Counted from the first letter of the stretch, positions 45,214-54,605 are shown. The stretch is 64,000 nt of DNA from an uncultured Caldilineaceae bacterium (GCA_951813625.1 CATOTS010000004.1:62001-126000), one strand, 5' to 3'. Notes: a model not told the origin generated them from the sequence alone. A program made the numbers and translations.

Positions 45214-45576
45214 TCAGTTGTCGGCGACTGCATCTACTTGCGTTTCGCCGCTTTCCTCGTCGAGGTTATGGAACAGTTCGTACTGGTCCAAAGTGGGGGC
45301 GAAGAATTCGATGACGAACTCATTGGGCAGGCCCATCGGGACAACGAGCTCGCTGAGAAGCGATCGAACGAAGACCCGCCTCCGTTCGGGGTCGATTCTC
45401 TGAGAAGCGATGTCCCAAAGCAGAATCGTCCCGTAGGTGCCCTCACCGGTGTAATGAAGATCCAGCTTGCCTATCGTGACTGGCTGGTCATCTTCGTCGG
45501 TCTGCGCCAAGTCGAACAAGGCGTACTGTTCCGAGCTGCTGGTTCGCACAAGGCGTTTGAGTTTCAGGTTCACCAC
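45214..45576 (-). CDS. Conserved-looking hypothetical protein
   Basis: A 120-residue acidic protein, not recognised. It is predicted to be mixed beta/alpha (KLDLHYTGEGTYGTILLWD, then VFVRSLLSELVVPMG). No membrane segment or cysteine is visible. Its start overlaps the HEAT gene end by 7 bases and it lies 50 bases before the TPR gene, so it is part of the same operon. Confidence 0.65.
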   Translation of the reverse strand: MVNLKLKRLVRTSSSEQYALFDLAQTDEDDQPVTIGKLDLHYTGEGTYGTILLWDIASQRIDPERRRVFVRSLLSELVVPMGLPNEFVIEFFAPTLDQYELFHNLDEESGETQVDAVADN

Positions 45577-46595
45577 TCCTCCAAATCGTCCGCTTCGTCC
45601 TCCCTGTTCTCAAGCGTTTCGTCAAATAGTGGGATTCCGTCGGCATCTCCATAGAAGAGGGCCTCCTCCAGTGCATTGGCGGCCGAGCTCGACTCTTCGG
45701 GGTCGTCACCTGAGCTGATAGCGCTCAGCATCTCCCTTGCCTGCCGTCCGCCGAGCCGCCCCAATGCGAAAATCGCGGCCAATCGCACCGGCTTGTTGTC
45801 GTCGGACAGGAGCTCGATAAGTGCCTCGATCGCGTCACTGGCCTCGAGTTGACCGCAGGCCTTGGCCGCGGCCGCCCGCATTTCCGCTTCAGAGCTTTCC
45901 AGCTCGGACTGAACGGTAGAGCGCCAGCGGACGTCTGCGCTGCGGCCCATGGCACGCAAGGCTGCAACCCGCATCTCTTTGTAGCGGGAGTAGTAGCAAT
46001 CTTCGATCAGCTCGCGTATGCCGGTCTCTCCTGAGAAAGCGATGCTTTCCAGCGCGCAGGCCTGGACAATGAGCGGCTCCATTTCGGCGTGCAGGATGGC
46101 GAGGAGAGCATCCTCGGCCCGCATTGCAAGCGATGGAGAGAGTTCGTCCAATTCGCCCGCGAGAACGAACGCGCCCAGTGCTTCGGCCGCAGCGGCGCGC
46201 ACTGTGTCGTAGGGATCGTTGTTGAGCATCTGGATCAGTGGTCCAACGAGATCGGCCTCTCTATCTTCCCAAAGCCCTCGGATTGCCAGAATGCGGACTT
46301 CGGGCAACGGGTCTTTCAGGGCCAGCCGCAAAAGCCGCCCCAATTGCAGATGGAGGTTTTCGACGCTTTCGTCCACCAACGATTGCACGACATGAAGCCG
46401 CCTGGCGTCCTTTATCGTTGTCCACGCCTTCCCCAGACGCTGCAAGTCTGGGAGGCTCAGATCGGAAAGGACGACCAGGTCCTGACGTTGGGGAAGAACG
46501 CCGTCCTCCTGCAATTGGGCCAACAGAAGTTCGACAGAACTTGTCGGGCCGGGTTGGGTTTGTGCGTCTTGGAGCGGCCGGGCCGGGTTGTTCAC
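45570..46595 (-). CDS. HEAT-repeat protein
   Basis: A 341-residue helical repeat protein with at least six HEAT/PBS-type repeats, for example LKDPLPEVRILAIRGLWE, DPYDTVRAAAAEALGAF and DDNKPVRLAAIFALGRLGG. The N-terminus and C-terminus are acidic and non-repetitive. GTG 46595, six bases after GAGG, is chosen over the TTG at 46607. It is the first gene of the HEAT-hypothetical-TPR-FecR-GT39 operon. Its role is presumed to be protein-protein contact. Confidence 0.8.
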   Translation of the reverse strand: MNNPARPLQDAQTQPGPTSSVELLLAQLQEDGVLPQRQDLVVLSDLSLPDLQRLGKAWTTIKDARRLHVVQSLVDESVENLHLQLGRLLRLALKDPLPEVRILAIRGLWEDREADLVGPLIQMLNNDPYDTVRAAAAEALGAFVLAGELDELSPSLAMRAEDALLAILHAEMEPLIVQACALESIAFSGETGIRELIEDCYYSRYKEMRVAALRAMGRSADVRWRSTVQSELESSEAEMRAAAAKACGQLEASDAIEALIELLSDDNKPVRLAAIFALGRLGGRQAREMLSAISSGDDPEESSSAANALEEALFYGDADGIPLFDETLENREDEADDLEEW

Positions 46596-46665
46596 TTGTT
46601 GCCTCAAGCAGGGAAATTGTGAATTGCCTGGTAGAGAAAGGTCATGGTCCGCGTGGGCCGTTCAG

Positions 46666-46671
46666 ATTATA
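46666..46671 (-). promoter_or_regulatory. TATAAT -10 box upstream of the HEAT operon
   Basis: A perfect TATAAT on the minus strand lies 70 bases before the HEAT start, but no good -35 is seen at 16-18 bp. It is offered as a weak promoter candidate. Confidence 0.35.
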
Positions 46672-46730
46672 TACCACTTTCGAGCTGTCGCCAGATGAAA
46701 ACGAGCAGGATTGTGCGCGTAACCAGTCTG

Positions 46731-47708
46731 CTATCCTGGCGGTGTCGCGGTCGCGGTGGCCGCGGGTGTAGCCGTAGCCGTAGGTGTATGCGTTGCCGTT
46801 GCCTGGGCCCGTAACGGGACTGCGATCTGCTGCCCCGGCTGTAGGTTTCTTGCTTCTGCTTCGGACATATTGTTGGCTTCCATCAGTTCAGCCGTATTGA
46901 TACCGAAGTTGTCGGCGATTTCAGCTGGAGTATCGCCCCGCTGGATTGTATAGGTAATCAGTACTGGGGCGGGTGTTGGTGTCTCGGTGGCAGACGCCGA
47001 GTGCGCTAGGATCGGTGTCTCTATAGCTCCTTCGACGGCTACCGTGGGTGTCTCCGAGGGCTGGATCGCCGGCGCGGTCGGTGTTGCAGTCGCTTGACTG
47101 AGCGAGTCCTGTGACTGAGTTCCTCCGGCTGCCGATTCAGGAATGGGTGGTGTTGGTGTAAAGGTCGGGGGTGCACCAGACTGGAGCGCCTCTCTTTCAG
47201 GAGATGATTCAGCGGCCTGACCGACGCCGCTCTGCACGACCGCGGGCGCCAGACTTTCGCGCGCGGGCCGAACGTTTGGCTCGCTGTCGGCGACAACCGG
47301 TGTGATTTCAAAGTTCTGGATGAGTGGCAGGCTATTGTTATCTCGCAGGAACGAGGGCGCGTCGCGAGCGATGAGCGTAACGGCCAACGCGCCCAACAGC
47401 AAAGCCGGTATACCTACGGTCAGCAGCCGGGAAGTTGCCGCCCGCAGTTCGCGGCCGCAGTGGGGGCAGATCACATGGTCGGAGGTAGCATGCTTGCGGC
47501 AGCGGAGACAGCGGATTTTCGTAATTCGCGGCGCAAGTCGTGTGCCGCACTCGGCGCAAACAATCTGGTTGTGCAGGACAGGGGTTTGGCAGGCGGGGCA
47601 GCGTTTCGCGCCCCAGGAAGGGGTCTGTGCGAGCGGCCTGTTTTCCGGTTGGGCTGGAATGAATCTATCGGAACCGGCGTCCGATAGCCCGGTTTCATCG
47701 AGAGACAT
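46731..47708 (-). CDS. Zinc-ribbon/LysM membrane protein
   Basis: A 325-residue protein. The N-terminus has three zinc-ribbon-like CxxC pairs (CPAC, CAEC, CLRC, CPHC within residues 38-85), then one membrane helix (about 94-112). A long Thr/Pro/Ser-rich extracytoplasmic linker leads to one LysM domain (about 255-300, YTIQRGDTPAEIADNFGIN) and a TPTATATPA-type tail. LysM binds peptidoglycan, so the protein tethers a cytoplasmic zinc module to the wall. The low-complexity tail is encoded by a short Ala/Thr repeat near 46740-46800. Confidence 0.82.
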   Translation of the reverse strand: MSLDETGLSDAGSDRFIPAQPENRPLAQTPSWGAKRCPACQTPVLHNQIVCAECGTRLAPRITKIRCLRCRKHATSDHVICPHCGRELRAATSRLLTVGIPALLLGALAVTLIARDAPSFLRDNNSLPLIQNFEITPVVADSEPNVRPARESLAPAVVQSGVGQAAESSPEREALQSGAPPTFTPTPPIPESAAGGTQSQDSLSQATATPTAPAIQPSETPTVAVEGAIETPILAHSASATETPTPAPVLITYTIQRGDTPAEIADNFGINTAELMEANNMSEAEARNLQPGQQIAVPLRAQATATHTPTATATPAATATATPPG

Positions 47709-47759
47709 TTTTTCCGCACGTTACAGCGCTAAAGTGGGGGACAGGATAGGCCGGCGTTG

Positions 47760-49124
47760 TCATTGACCCAGCAGGTGGGACCAGTCAATGCCTTGCGGGC
47801 CCGAGCGAATGTCATTGATGGTGATGACTACCATCAGCCCCAACAGGAGTACGAAGCCGACCAGATGGATGACGCCTTCCTTTTCGGGAGCAATGCGTCG
47901 GCCGCGCAGCTTTTCTATGAGTATAAACAGCAGACGGCCGCCGTCCAGCGCAGGAATTGGCAGTAGATTTGCGATTGCCAGGCCGGCGCTGATAATTGCG
48001 GCCAATTGCCAGACGGGGAACCACAGTCCGGTATCTGCAGTCGCGCTAACTGCGCCGCCCACAAGTTGGGCAATTCCTACCGGGCCTGACAACGCTGCAT
48101 CCTGGGGGGCCAGCTGCCCTGCGATCAGCATCATGGGCAGTGCAATGATCGCCTGGAGGTAGTCGAAAATGCTGACAATTCCGAGCCAGATGCTCTGTAG
48201 GAACGGCAGCGTAACCAGCATCAGCACGCCGCTTATGCCGACGCCCATTGCGCCCTGGCCCGGCGGCGGATCCTGTCGAGCCAAAACCTGGCGCGTGAGG
48301 AGTTGGTCGCCGCGCAAGAGTGTAACGGTTATCGTTTGGCCCAGATGCTCCCGCACAATGTCGCTCAGGCTGTAATCCGCCGTCACGACCTCACCGTTCA
48401 CTGCGTAAAAGAGATCGCCCGGCAGCATTCCTGCTTCCTCCGCCGGACTGCCGGGAGCGACCTGGGTGATCTTGGTCAATAGAGCAACGTCGGAGGGCTG
48501 CTTTTCCAACAGGAGCTCGAGGTCATCTTGCGTCGCGAAGGGAACCTGCATCGTAAGCAGCTCTTGATCACGAAGGATGACGACAGTACCGACCTCGGCT
48601 ACGATGGGTGAATGGCGCTGCTTTTGGCTCAGGAGTTCGCCGCTACGCACGTCGATGTAAATTGGGCGTCCGTTCAGGCGGATGAGGGTGTCGTTCGGCT
48701 CAATCGCTGCGCCCATGAAGGAAGTGTTTGGTGGGATTTGGCCCAGGCGAGGGTGGGCAGCTCCTGCCGGGAAGCCGGAAAAGACACTGGCAATTGAGAA
48801 GAAGACGGCGAGCAGCAGGTTCATCGCCGGTCCGGCGAGGAGGGTCAGGACCCGACCGCGCCCGCGAGCGGCGTTGAAGGAGCCGGGGCTGGAGTCTGCC
48901 ATGTCCTCCCCCTTCATCCGCACAAAGGCGCCGAAGGGGATGGCGTTGATCGAAAACACAGTGCCATCGTAGGTAAAGAGCTTGATCAGACGTGGGGGAA
49001 AGCCAAATACGCCGAACTCTTCGACTTCGATCCCGTTTCGTCGCGCAACCAAATAGTGACCCAGCTCATGGAAGAAAATCAAGAAGCCTAAGAGGAGGAA
49101 AAAGGATACGACTGTCAGAAACAT
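47760..49124 (-). CDS. rseP: RseP/site-2-protease-type M50 zinc metalloprotease
   Basis: A 454-residue intramembrane protease. Zinc site HELGH at residues 19-23 in the first membrane helix, a PDZ domain in the middle (PGSPAEEAGMLPGDLFYAVNG), and the C-terminal LLPIPALDGGRLLF with the third metal ligand. Family members cut anti-sigma factors or remnant signal peptides. ATG 49124 places HELGH at the usual distance; the frame is open to 49217 but that part lacks similarity. Confidence 0.92.
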   Translation of the reverse strand: MFLTVVSFFLLLGFLIFFHELGHYLVARRNGIEVEEFGVFGFPPRLIKLFTYDGTVFSINAIPFGAFVRMKGEDMADSSPGSFNAARGRGRVLTLLAGPAMNLLLAVFFSIASVFSGFPAGAAHPRLGQIPPNTSFMGAAIEPNDTLIRLNGRPIYIDVRSGELLSQKQRHSPIVAEVGTVVILRDQELLTMQVPFATQDDLELLLEKQPSDVALLTKITQVAPGSPAEEAGMLPGDLFYAVNGEVVTADYSLSDIVREHLGQTITVTLLRGDQLLTRQVLARQDPPPGQGAMGVGISGVLMLVTLPFLQSIWLGIVSIFDYLQAIIALPMMLIAGQLAPQDAALSGPVGIAQLVGGAVSATADTGLWFPVWQLAAIISAGLAIANLLPIPALDGGRLLFILIEKLRGRRIAPEKEGVIHLVGFVLLLGLMVVITINDIRSGPQGIDWSHLLGQ

Positions 49125-49478
49125 CCGCGTTCTTACTCCAAATCCCGAGGGGCGGTGTTTTGGCAAACGCCTCCCCGTCGCTCTATTCAGCAAACCGCGG
49201 CTGAAAGTGGCGTCCAATCGGACAGCCGCCCGGCATCAAGAACCCTCGTACGCTGTTGGCCGGAGAAGCTGCCGGCAATAGCGAACTCGACCCGGGAATA
49301 CGACGCGGTTCCTGAAAATCGTTTCGGTCTCTTCGAAGTTCATTATACTCGTACGCCAAAAGAGCAGGCAAATGGTTCAGGTTAAATCTTTGTGTGCCCA
49401 GGATAAGCAACTCGCGGCAAGAGAGGCCTGGCCTTTGCCTGGTTTGCTGCCCGTATCCTTGAAGATGGGACCGTGGGG
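49125..49478. other. Intergenic region between ipk and rseP
   Basis: The 354 bases hold no gene. The promoter for rseP at 49342-49371 separates this operon from the upstream ipk series. Confidence 0.55.
49342..49371 (-). promoter_or_regulatory. Promoter of rseP
   Basis: On the minus strand TTGCCT (49371-49366) and a perfect TATAAT (49347-49342) are 18 bp apart. The transcript would have a leader of about 210 bases before ATG 49124. Confidence 0.5.
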
Positions 49479-50309
49479 TCAGGCGAGCTTGTTTGTTGAA
49501 TCGTCGTGGACAAGCGTACCGGGTGGATTGGCGAGGTCGGTCAGCGCGGCGTAGACCGCTCCGGGCGCCAGCCCGCCGCAGATGACCACCTGCAGGCGGT
49601 TCAACGTGTGAACCATACAAAGAGACTGCCGGACTTTCGCTGCCATGCCTCCGGTTACGTCAGGTGCGTGGCTGGCGCCGAGGGCAGCTTGCAGCGTTTC
49701 GAATGAGCGGGGTGTGATTTCGGTCAAAAGAGTTGCGAATGCATCCTGTAAGGGATCGCTGGTGTAGACTCCGTTTACCTCGCCGGCGAGAACGATTCGG
49801 GTTGGCGGCAACTGCGGCGCCATGAATTCGAAGATTTCCTCGGTACTTGCAATCGTTCCCCCGCGCACCGAGTCCAGGGCAACGTCGCCATGTACTAGAG
49901 GCAGCAACCCGCGATTGAGGGCCAGGCGCACTGTCTCCGTCGGTCCTCCTATGATGCTGCCATCCTCGCAGCGGAGTGAGACGCTCGGTTGAATGGACCA
50001 GACGGGGAGTCCGGCTTTGAGTAGATGGGCAACTACGATGCGGGAAAGGCGTGTCGCGGCATCGGCGGTTGCGGCGAAGCCGAGCCACTCCTGCTGGCTA
50101 CGGACACCGTCGCGGGTGCCGTAGCGCCGGGCGCTAATGTGGCCGAAGCTACCGCTTCCGTGGCCAAGGACAAGCCGGAGCTGAGGGCGATCCTTCATGG
50201 CCTGGGCAATCTCGTCGCTCAAGCGTTTGAGCACATCGGTCCGCGGCGTCTCGGCGCGGCGCTTGTCGGTGATGAGTGAGCCGCCGAGTTTCAGATAGAC
50301 GAGGGTCAC
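49479..50309 (-). CDS. Isopentenyl phosphate kinase-like amino acid kinase
   Basis: A 276-residue amino-acid-kinase-fold protein with the isopentenyl phosphate kinase hallmarks: KLGGSLITDK at residues 7-16, then GHGSGSFGH containing the catalytic His, and VTGGMAAKV near the C-terminus. The enzyme phosphorylates isopentenyl phosphate to IPP. IPK of Roseiflexus, another Chloroflexota genus, is known together with an alternative mevalonate route. A related fosfomycin-resistance kinase is less likely. It starts 12 bases after the selA stop. Confidence 0.85.
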   Translation of the reverse strand: MTLVYLKLGGSLITDKRRAETPRTDVLKRLSDEIAQAMKDRPQLRLVLGHGSGSFGHISARRYGTRDGVRSQQEWLGFAATADAATRLSRIVVAHLLKAGLPVWSIQPSVSLRCEDGSIIGGPTETVRLALNRGLLPLVHGDVALDSVRGGTIASTEEIFEFMAPQLPPTRIVLAGEVNGVYTSDPLQDAFATLLTEITPRSFETLQAALGASHAPDVTGGMAAKVRQSLCMVHTLNRLQVVICGGLAPGAVYAALTDLANPPGTLVHDDSTNKLA

Positions 50310-50321
50310 GATGGTTTCTGA

Positions 50322-51863
50322 CTAATGCGGTTTGGCGGTCGTTCTGACCGCGAGGGCTTCGAGCAGCTCGTTTTCCTGCTCCGGCAGAACGGTGCGGAGG
50401 TCGAACAACAACAGATCGTTCTGGATTCGACAGATGACGGGTGGATCGTTTTGCCTCAGAGCCGCGGCCGATGCGTCCGGTTGGGGGGTATCGAAGGCGA
50501 GCAGATGTGTGGTCAGGGTTTCACCGGGCAGACTGCCCCCGCCAATTGTGCTTTCGCCGGGTACGACGGTGGCGTCGAAGCCGGCCGCGCTAAGCTGTTT
50601 CTGCAGGTGGCGCGCGCGTCGCTGTATCGCTTCGGCGGGCTGCTCGATCATGCGCCAAACAGGAATCTCGGTGGTCGCGGTGCCGCGTCGATAGGCGCGC
50701 AGCGTCGCGTCCAGCGCGGCGAGCGTCATTTTGTCGACGCGGAGGGCTCGTGCCAGTGGGTGTGCGCGCAGTCGTGAAATGTATTTGGACCTGCCGACGA
50801 TCAGCCCGGCTTGCGGTCCACCCAGGAGCTTGTCGCCGCTGAAGGTAATGATATCTGCACCCGTTTGCACGCTGTCTTGAACCATGGGCTCGGCAGCGAG
50901 TCCGAAGCGGGCGGTGTCCAGGAGTGTGCCTGAGCCGAGGTCGTCGATTACCAGGGGGCGTTCAGCTTGGGGTCGTTCAGCATGGAGTCGTTCCGCTGGG
51001 GCGCGGTCGCCCGTGACTGAAACTCGCTCGGAGTCCGCGGCTGAGAGCGGGTCTGAATTTTTTTCTGGGCAGTGTGCGTGCGCGATCGCGACCAGTTGGG
51101 TGAGCTGTGGTTTCTTGACAAAACCGAGCTGTGTGAAATTGCTGGCGTGAATGCGCATCAGCGCGGCCGTGCGCCCACTGATTGCATTGGCGAAGTCATG
51201 TGGATGCGTGCGGTTGGTGGTGCCGACCTCGACGAGCGTTGCGCCGCTCTGGCGCAGGACGTCCGGTATGCGAAACCCACCGCCGATCTCGACCAGCTCT
51301 CCGCGGCTGACGATTACTTCTCGGCCCTGGCACATTGCTGACAAGACCAGAAAGACGGCTGAGGCATTGTTGTTGACCACGAGGGCATCTTCGGCTCCGG
51401 ACAGTTCGGAAAGCAGCCGCGCGGGGTGGCGGTGCCGGCTGCCTCTGCCGCCGGCCTCCAGGTCATATTCGAGCGTGCTGTAGCCTTTGGCCAGTTCGAC
51501 GACGGCGTTTTGGGCGGCTTGGCTGAGCGGGGTGCGCCCCAGATTTGTGTGGATCAGGACGCCCGTGGCGTTTATGACAGGGCGCAGCGACGGCGTCTCG
51601 ATGGCGAGGAGGCTGCGTGAGATGCGCTCGGTTAGTTGCTCCCGAGTTGGGGCTGCTGCTCCAACGCGGATGTCGTCGCGGGCGGCGTCGAGTTCAGAGC
51701 GGGCGGCTGCGGTGACCGGGCCGGTTCCAAATTCGGCGACCAGGGGGCCAATTTCGGCGCGGCGCAACAGGCTGTCGATAGCGGGCAGTTTGCGAAACTC
51801 GCCCGTTGCATGTTGACGTGTCGTGCCGTCGGAGGAAGAGAAGGGGGGCGCGGTTTCGTTCAT
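50322..51863 (-). CDS. selA: L-seryl-tRNA(Sec) selenium transferase SelA
   Basis: A 513-residue PLP enzyme converting Ser-tRNA(Sec) to Sec-tRNA(Sec). SelA traits include RPVINATGVLIHTNLGRTPL, NNNASAVFLVLSA, the PLP lysine in FSGDKLLGGPQAG and LARALRVDKMTLAALDATL. It is about 45 residues longer than usual because of an insertion near residues 262-300 with a short repeat (AERLHAERPQAERP). No selB, selC, selD or recognised selenoprotein is in the window. It follows rfbC by 33 bases. Confidence 0.92.
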   Translation of the reverse strand: MNETAPPFSSSDGTTRQHATGEFRKLPAIDSLLRRAEIGPLVAEFGTGPVTAAARSELDAARDDIRVGAAAPTREQLTERISRSLLAIETPSLRPVINATGVLIHTNLGRTPLSQAAQNAVVELAKGYSTLEYDLEAGGRGSRHRHPARLLSELSGAEDALVVNNNASAVFLVLSAMCQGREVIVSRGELVEIGGGFRIPDVLRQSGATLVEVGTTNRTHPHDFANAISGRTAALMRIHASNFTQLGFVKKPQLTQLVAIAHAHCPEKNSDPLSAADSERVSVTGDRAPAERLHAERPQAERPLVIDDLGSGTLLDTARFGLAAEPMVQDSVQTGADIITFSGDKLLGGPQAGLIVGRSKYISRLRAHPLARALRVDKMTLAALDATLRAYRRGTATTEIPVWRMIEQPAEAIQRRARHLQKQLSAAGFDATVVPGESTIGGGSLPGETLTTHLLAFDTPQPDASAAALRQNDPPVICRIQNDLLLFDLRTVLPEQENELLEALAVRTTAKPH

Positions 51864-51896
51864 GGCACTTTCCTGGCGGCGAACGCCTCTTTTGTC

Positions 51897-52442
51897 TCAA
51901 GCCAAGCGGGGCAGGCTGCCTAGGGGCAACTCTGCCAGGGTGGGATTGGCGCGGTCCCTTTCGGACAGGAGAGGCGCTGTGGCGAGCCAGTCCACGGCCA
52001 GATCCGGGTCGTCCCAGGCGACCCCGTGCTCGTCGGTACTGTCGTAATAGTTGTCGACGTTGTATGCGAGTGCGGCATCGGTCAGGGCCAGGAATCCGTG
52101 CGCCACGCCCACGGGAATGAAAACGCCCAGCGGGTAGCGCTCGCCGATTTCGACGGTTTCGGATTGACGGAACGTCGGGCTGTCGGGCCGAAGATCGGCG
52201 AGCACCACCTGGATCCTGCCCTGCAGGCAGAACCAGTAGTCAACCTGGTGGAAATGGAAGTGCAGCCCGCGCAGCACGCCGGCTTTCGAATAGCTGACAT
52301 TGGACTGCACGCGTTCCCAGCTGCGTTCGGGAAACCATTCCTTGCGAAAGGTTTCGAGAAATCGGCCTCGTTCATCGCCCATGGGGCTCAAGGCGACAAA
52401 CTTGGCGCCTTGAATCAGAGGTGATGCGTTTATTTTGGGCAC
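51897..52442 (-). CDS. rfbC: dTDP-4-dehydrorhamnose 3,5-epimerase-type protein
   Basis: A 181-residue cupin-fold epimerase. RGRFLETFRKEWFPE, LRGLHFHF (catalytic His) and the C-terminal VDNYYDSTDEHGVAWDDPDL match RfbC/RmlC. It epimerises dTDP-4-keto-6-deoxyglucose at C3 and C5 for rhamnose synthesis. GTG 52442 with AAGGA upstream is preferred; the longer frame to 52643 overlaps hisG and has no similarity. The other rml genes are not here. Confidence 0.88.
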   Translation of the reverse strand: MPKINASPLIQGAKFVALSPMGDERGRFLETFRKEWFPERSWERVQSNVSYSKAGVLRGLHFHFHQVDYWFCLQGRIQVVLADLRPDSPTFRQSETVEIGERYPLGVFIPVGVAHGFLALTDAALAYNVDNYYDSTDEHGVAWDDPDLAVDWLATAPLLSERDRANPTLAELPLGSLPRLA

Positions 52443-52521
52443 AAGAGTTTCCTTCTGGCCGTGTGGGCAGCCGCCGCCAGGCGAGGGTCCTCCGGTTTTC
52501 TGAGAGCTGACGGGTCGACGC

Positions 52522-53313
52522 TCATGTTGTAAGCCTACGCATTCGCTCGATGATTCGGTTGATGGCGGTTGCTTTGAGCTGGTATGAGGTGCGGTTGACC
52601 AGCAGCACGGCCTGACTCTGCAGAATTGTACGTATCTCGACAAGCCCGTTCAGACGGAGCGTCTCGCCTGTCTTGACGATATCGACGATGAGGTCGGCCA
52701 GGCCGAGAATGGGACCCAATTCGACAGAGCCGCCCAGGGCGATGATTTCGGCGTTGACGCCCCGATCGGTGAAGAATTGCCGTGTGAGCCGGGGGAATTC
52801 AGTCGCAATGCGGGGCTGGCTCATGTAGCGCAAGGGCGTCCCCGTCATTTCTGGAGACGACGAGGCTGCGGTGGAGCCCAATTCGGGCAGGTCGACAGTC
52901 TCGTCGACCTGTGCCGGCGAGCGATCTGTGGGGCCGGCCAGGCAGAGACGGCAGTGCCCAAACGGTAGTAGCAGCGGCTCGTAGACTGCGCGATCGGTCT
53001 CGCGCACGACGTCGAGCCCGCAGATACCGAGGTCGGCTGCGCCGTGCTCAACATAGGTGGGCACGTCGCGTGGTTTGGCCATTACAAAGCCGATGGAGCC
53101 GTCCGCGGCCGGCAGTACAAGCTTGCGGCTGGCGGTATCGGTAGGAACCGATAGGCCGGCCCGTTCCAGGAAAGTCAGGCTATCATGCGCCAGCCGCCCT
53201 TTGGGTAGGGCGAAGAGCAGGGACTGCACGGTGGGCGTCTGACCGGCCGGCGAGCGGGAGGGCTCCAGTATTTCGGCAGGATCGCGTATGGTGGCGCTGA
53301 TAGGCTGGCTCAC
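52522..53313 (-). CDS. hisG: ATP phosphoribosyltransferase catalytic subunit, short form
   Basis: A 263-residue HisG of the short type, which needs HisZ. LLFALPKGRLAHDSLTFLERAG, MAKPRDVPTYVEHGAADLGI and the PRPP loop region DLIVDIVKTGETLR are clear; the C-terminal allosteric domain of long HisG is absent. It catalyses the first step of histidine synthesis. The start overlaps the hisZ stop by 4 bases. A segment of about 15 residues around SPAQVDETVDLPEL seems inserted. Confidence 0.93.
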   Translation of the reverse strand: MSQPISATIRDPAEILEPSRSPAGQTPTVQSLLFALPKGRLAHDSLTFLERAGLSVPTDTASRKLVLPAADGSIGFVMAKPRDVPTYVEHGAADLGICGLDVVRETDRAVYEPLLLPFGHCRLCLAGPTDRSPAQVDETVDLPELGSTAASSSPEMTGTPLRYMSQPRIATEFPRLTRQFFTDRGVNAEIIALGGSVELGPILGLADLIVDIVKTGETLRLNGLVEIRTILQSQAVLLVNRTSYQLKATAINRIIERMRRLTT

Positions 53314-54605
53314 GGGCGGGGCTCTTCCGTGTGCGGGGTCGGTGCGTGCGATAACCGGCCTTTATCGAGTGGACCGAGAAGGGCAAAGCCTCCATTGTCG
53401 TCGCTGCGGTGATGGAGAAAGCCATTGTCCCACTGGAGAACGTCGCGAATTCCGGTCTGCGCGGCATAGTCCAGGGCGGAATCGACTGACCAACCGTTAA
53501 CGTCAAGTTGGACGGGCAGGCCGGCCGCGCGCAGCATCCGCACTTCGGCCATAGCGGCGTCGCTCCCTTGTGCGAGTGCCAGCGCGGGGAGACTATGGCC
53601 GGGTCCGGCTGAGGCGTCGTCGGCTTGCTGGCGATTGCGAGCCAGCAGCAGCAGGTCTACGCCCAAGGCCACACCGACCGCTGGTTGCGGGGGCCCGAAG
53701 TGGCCGACGAGATCGTCATAGCGCCCACCGCTGCCTACAGCCGTGCCGAGCCCAGGTGTCAGGGCCTCGAAGGAGATGCCGGTGTAGTAGCCGAGATTGC
53801 GGATCTCGGCCAGGTCGATAATCAGCTTACCCAGGATTTCATATCCGGCGAGGGCTTCGACGATGCAGCGCAGATTCTGCAGGGCCCCGTGCATTCCACT
53901 GTTCTGGATATGCCGCTCGGCCTGCGACAGGATGCTTTCAATGTCGCCGCCGACCAAGTGCGGCAGCGTTTCGACCGCCTGCCTCTGGCCGGTGCGCAGC
54001 GGCGTATCGCGCAGGAAGTCGGCCAGCAAGGGTTCGCTCTTGCGATTCAGGGCATATTGCAGGCGTTGCGACTGCTCCTGCGACAGCGCCAGGGCCTGGA
54101 GGAGACTGCGGTAATAGCCGATGTGACCCAGGATCAGGCGGTAGTCGGTCAGGTCCGCGACCTGCAGGCTTGCGGCGGTGAGGGCAAGGATTTCCGCGTC
54201 CGCGGCGGGTGTGGGCGCGCCGATCAGTTCGCCGCCTGCCTGCCAGAATTCGCGCTGTTGGCCGGCCTGCGGTTCCAAGTAGCGGAAGACGCTTCCGCCG
54301 TAGCAGAAGCGTTGCGGCATTGGCCAGTCGTGCAATCGGGCGCCGACCAGCCGGGCGACTGACGTCGTGAATTCGGGGCGCAGGGAGAGGGTGCTGCCGT
54401 CGCGGTCGAGAAAGCGATACATGTCGGAGCGCAGCCGTTCGTCGTACTGTGCGCTGAGGTTCGCATCGAACTCGAACATGGGGGGTATTACGTCGCCGTA
54501 GCCCCAGGCGCGAAAGGTCTCCATCAACCGGTCGAGGAGACGCTGCCGGTTGCGCGCCTCTTCCCAGAAATAGTCGGCGACACCGAAAGGGACCTGTCCG
54601 TTCAT
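53310..54605 (-). CDS. hisZ: ATP phosphoribosyltransferase regulatory subunit HisZ
   Basis: A 431-residue histidyl-tRNA-synthetase-like protein lacking the anticodon-binding function. Motif 2-like FCYGGSVFRYLEPQAGQQREFWQ and GSGGRYDDLVGHFG are visible. It forms a hetero-octamer with short HisG. ATG 54605 overlaps the fmdB stop (4 bases). The frame extends to 54836 but only antisense to fmdB. Confidence 0.92.
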   Translation of the reverse strand: MNGQVPFGVADYFWEEARNRQRLLDRLMETFRAWGYGDVIPPMFEFDANLSAQYDERLRSDMYRFLDRDGSTLSLRPEFTTSVARLVGARLHDWPMPQRFCYGGSVFRYLEPQAGQQREFWQAGGELIGAPTPAADAEILALTAASLQVADLTDYRLILGHIGYYRSLLQALALSQEQSQRLQYALNRKSEPLLADFLRDTPLRTGQRQAVETLPHLVGGDIESILSQAERHIQNSGMHGALQNLRCIVEALAGYEILGKLIIDLAEIRNLGYYTGISFEALTPGLGTAVGSGGRYDDLVGHFGPPQPAVGVALGVDLLLLARNRQQADDASAGPGHSLPALALAQGSDAAMAEVRMLRAAGLPVQLDVNGWSVDSALDYAAQTGIRDVLQWDNGFLHHRSDDNGGFALLGPLDKGRLSHAPTPHTEEPRP

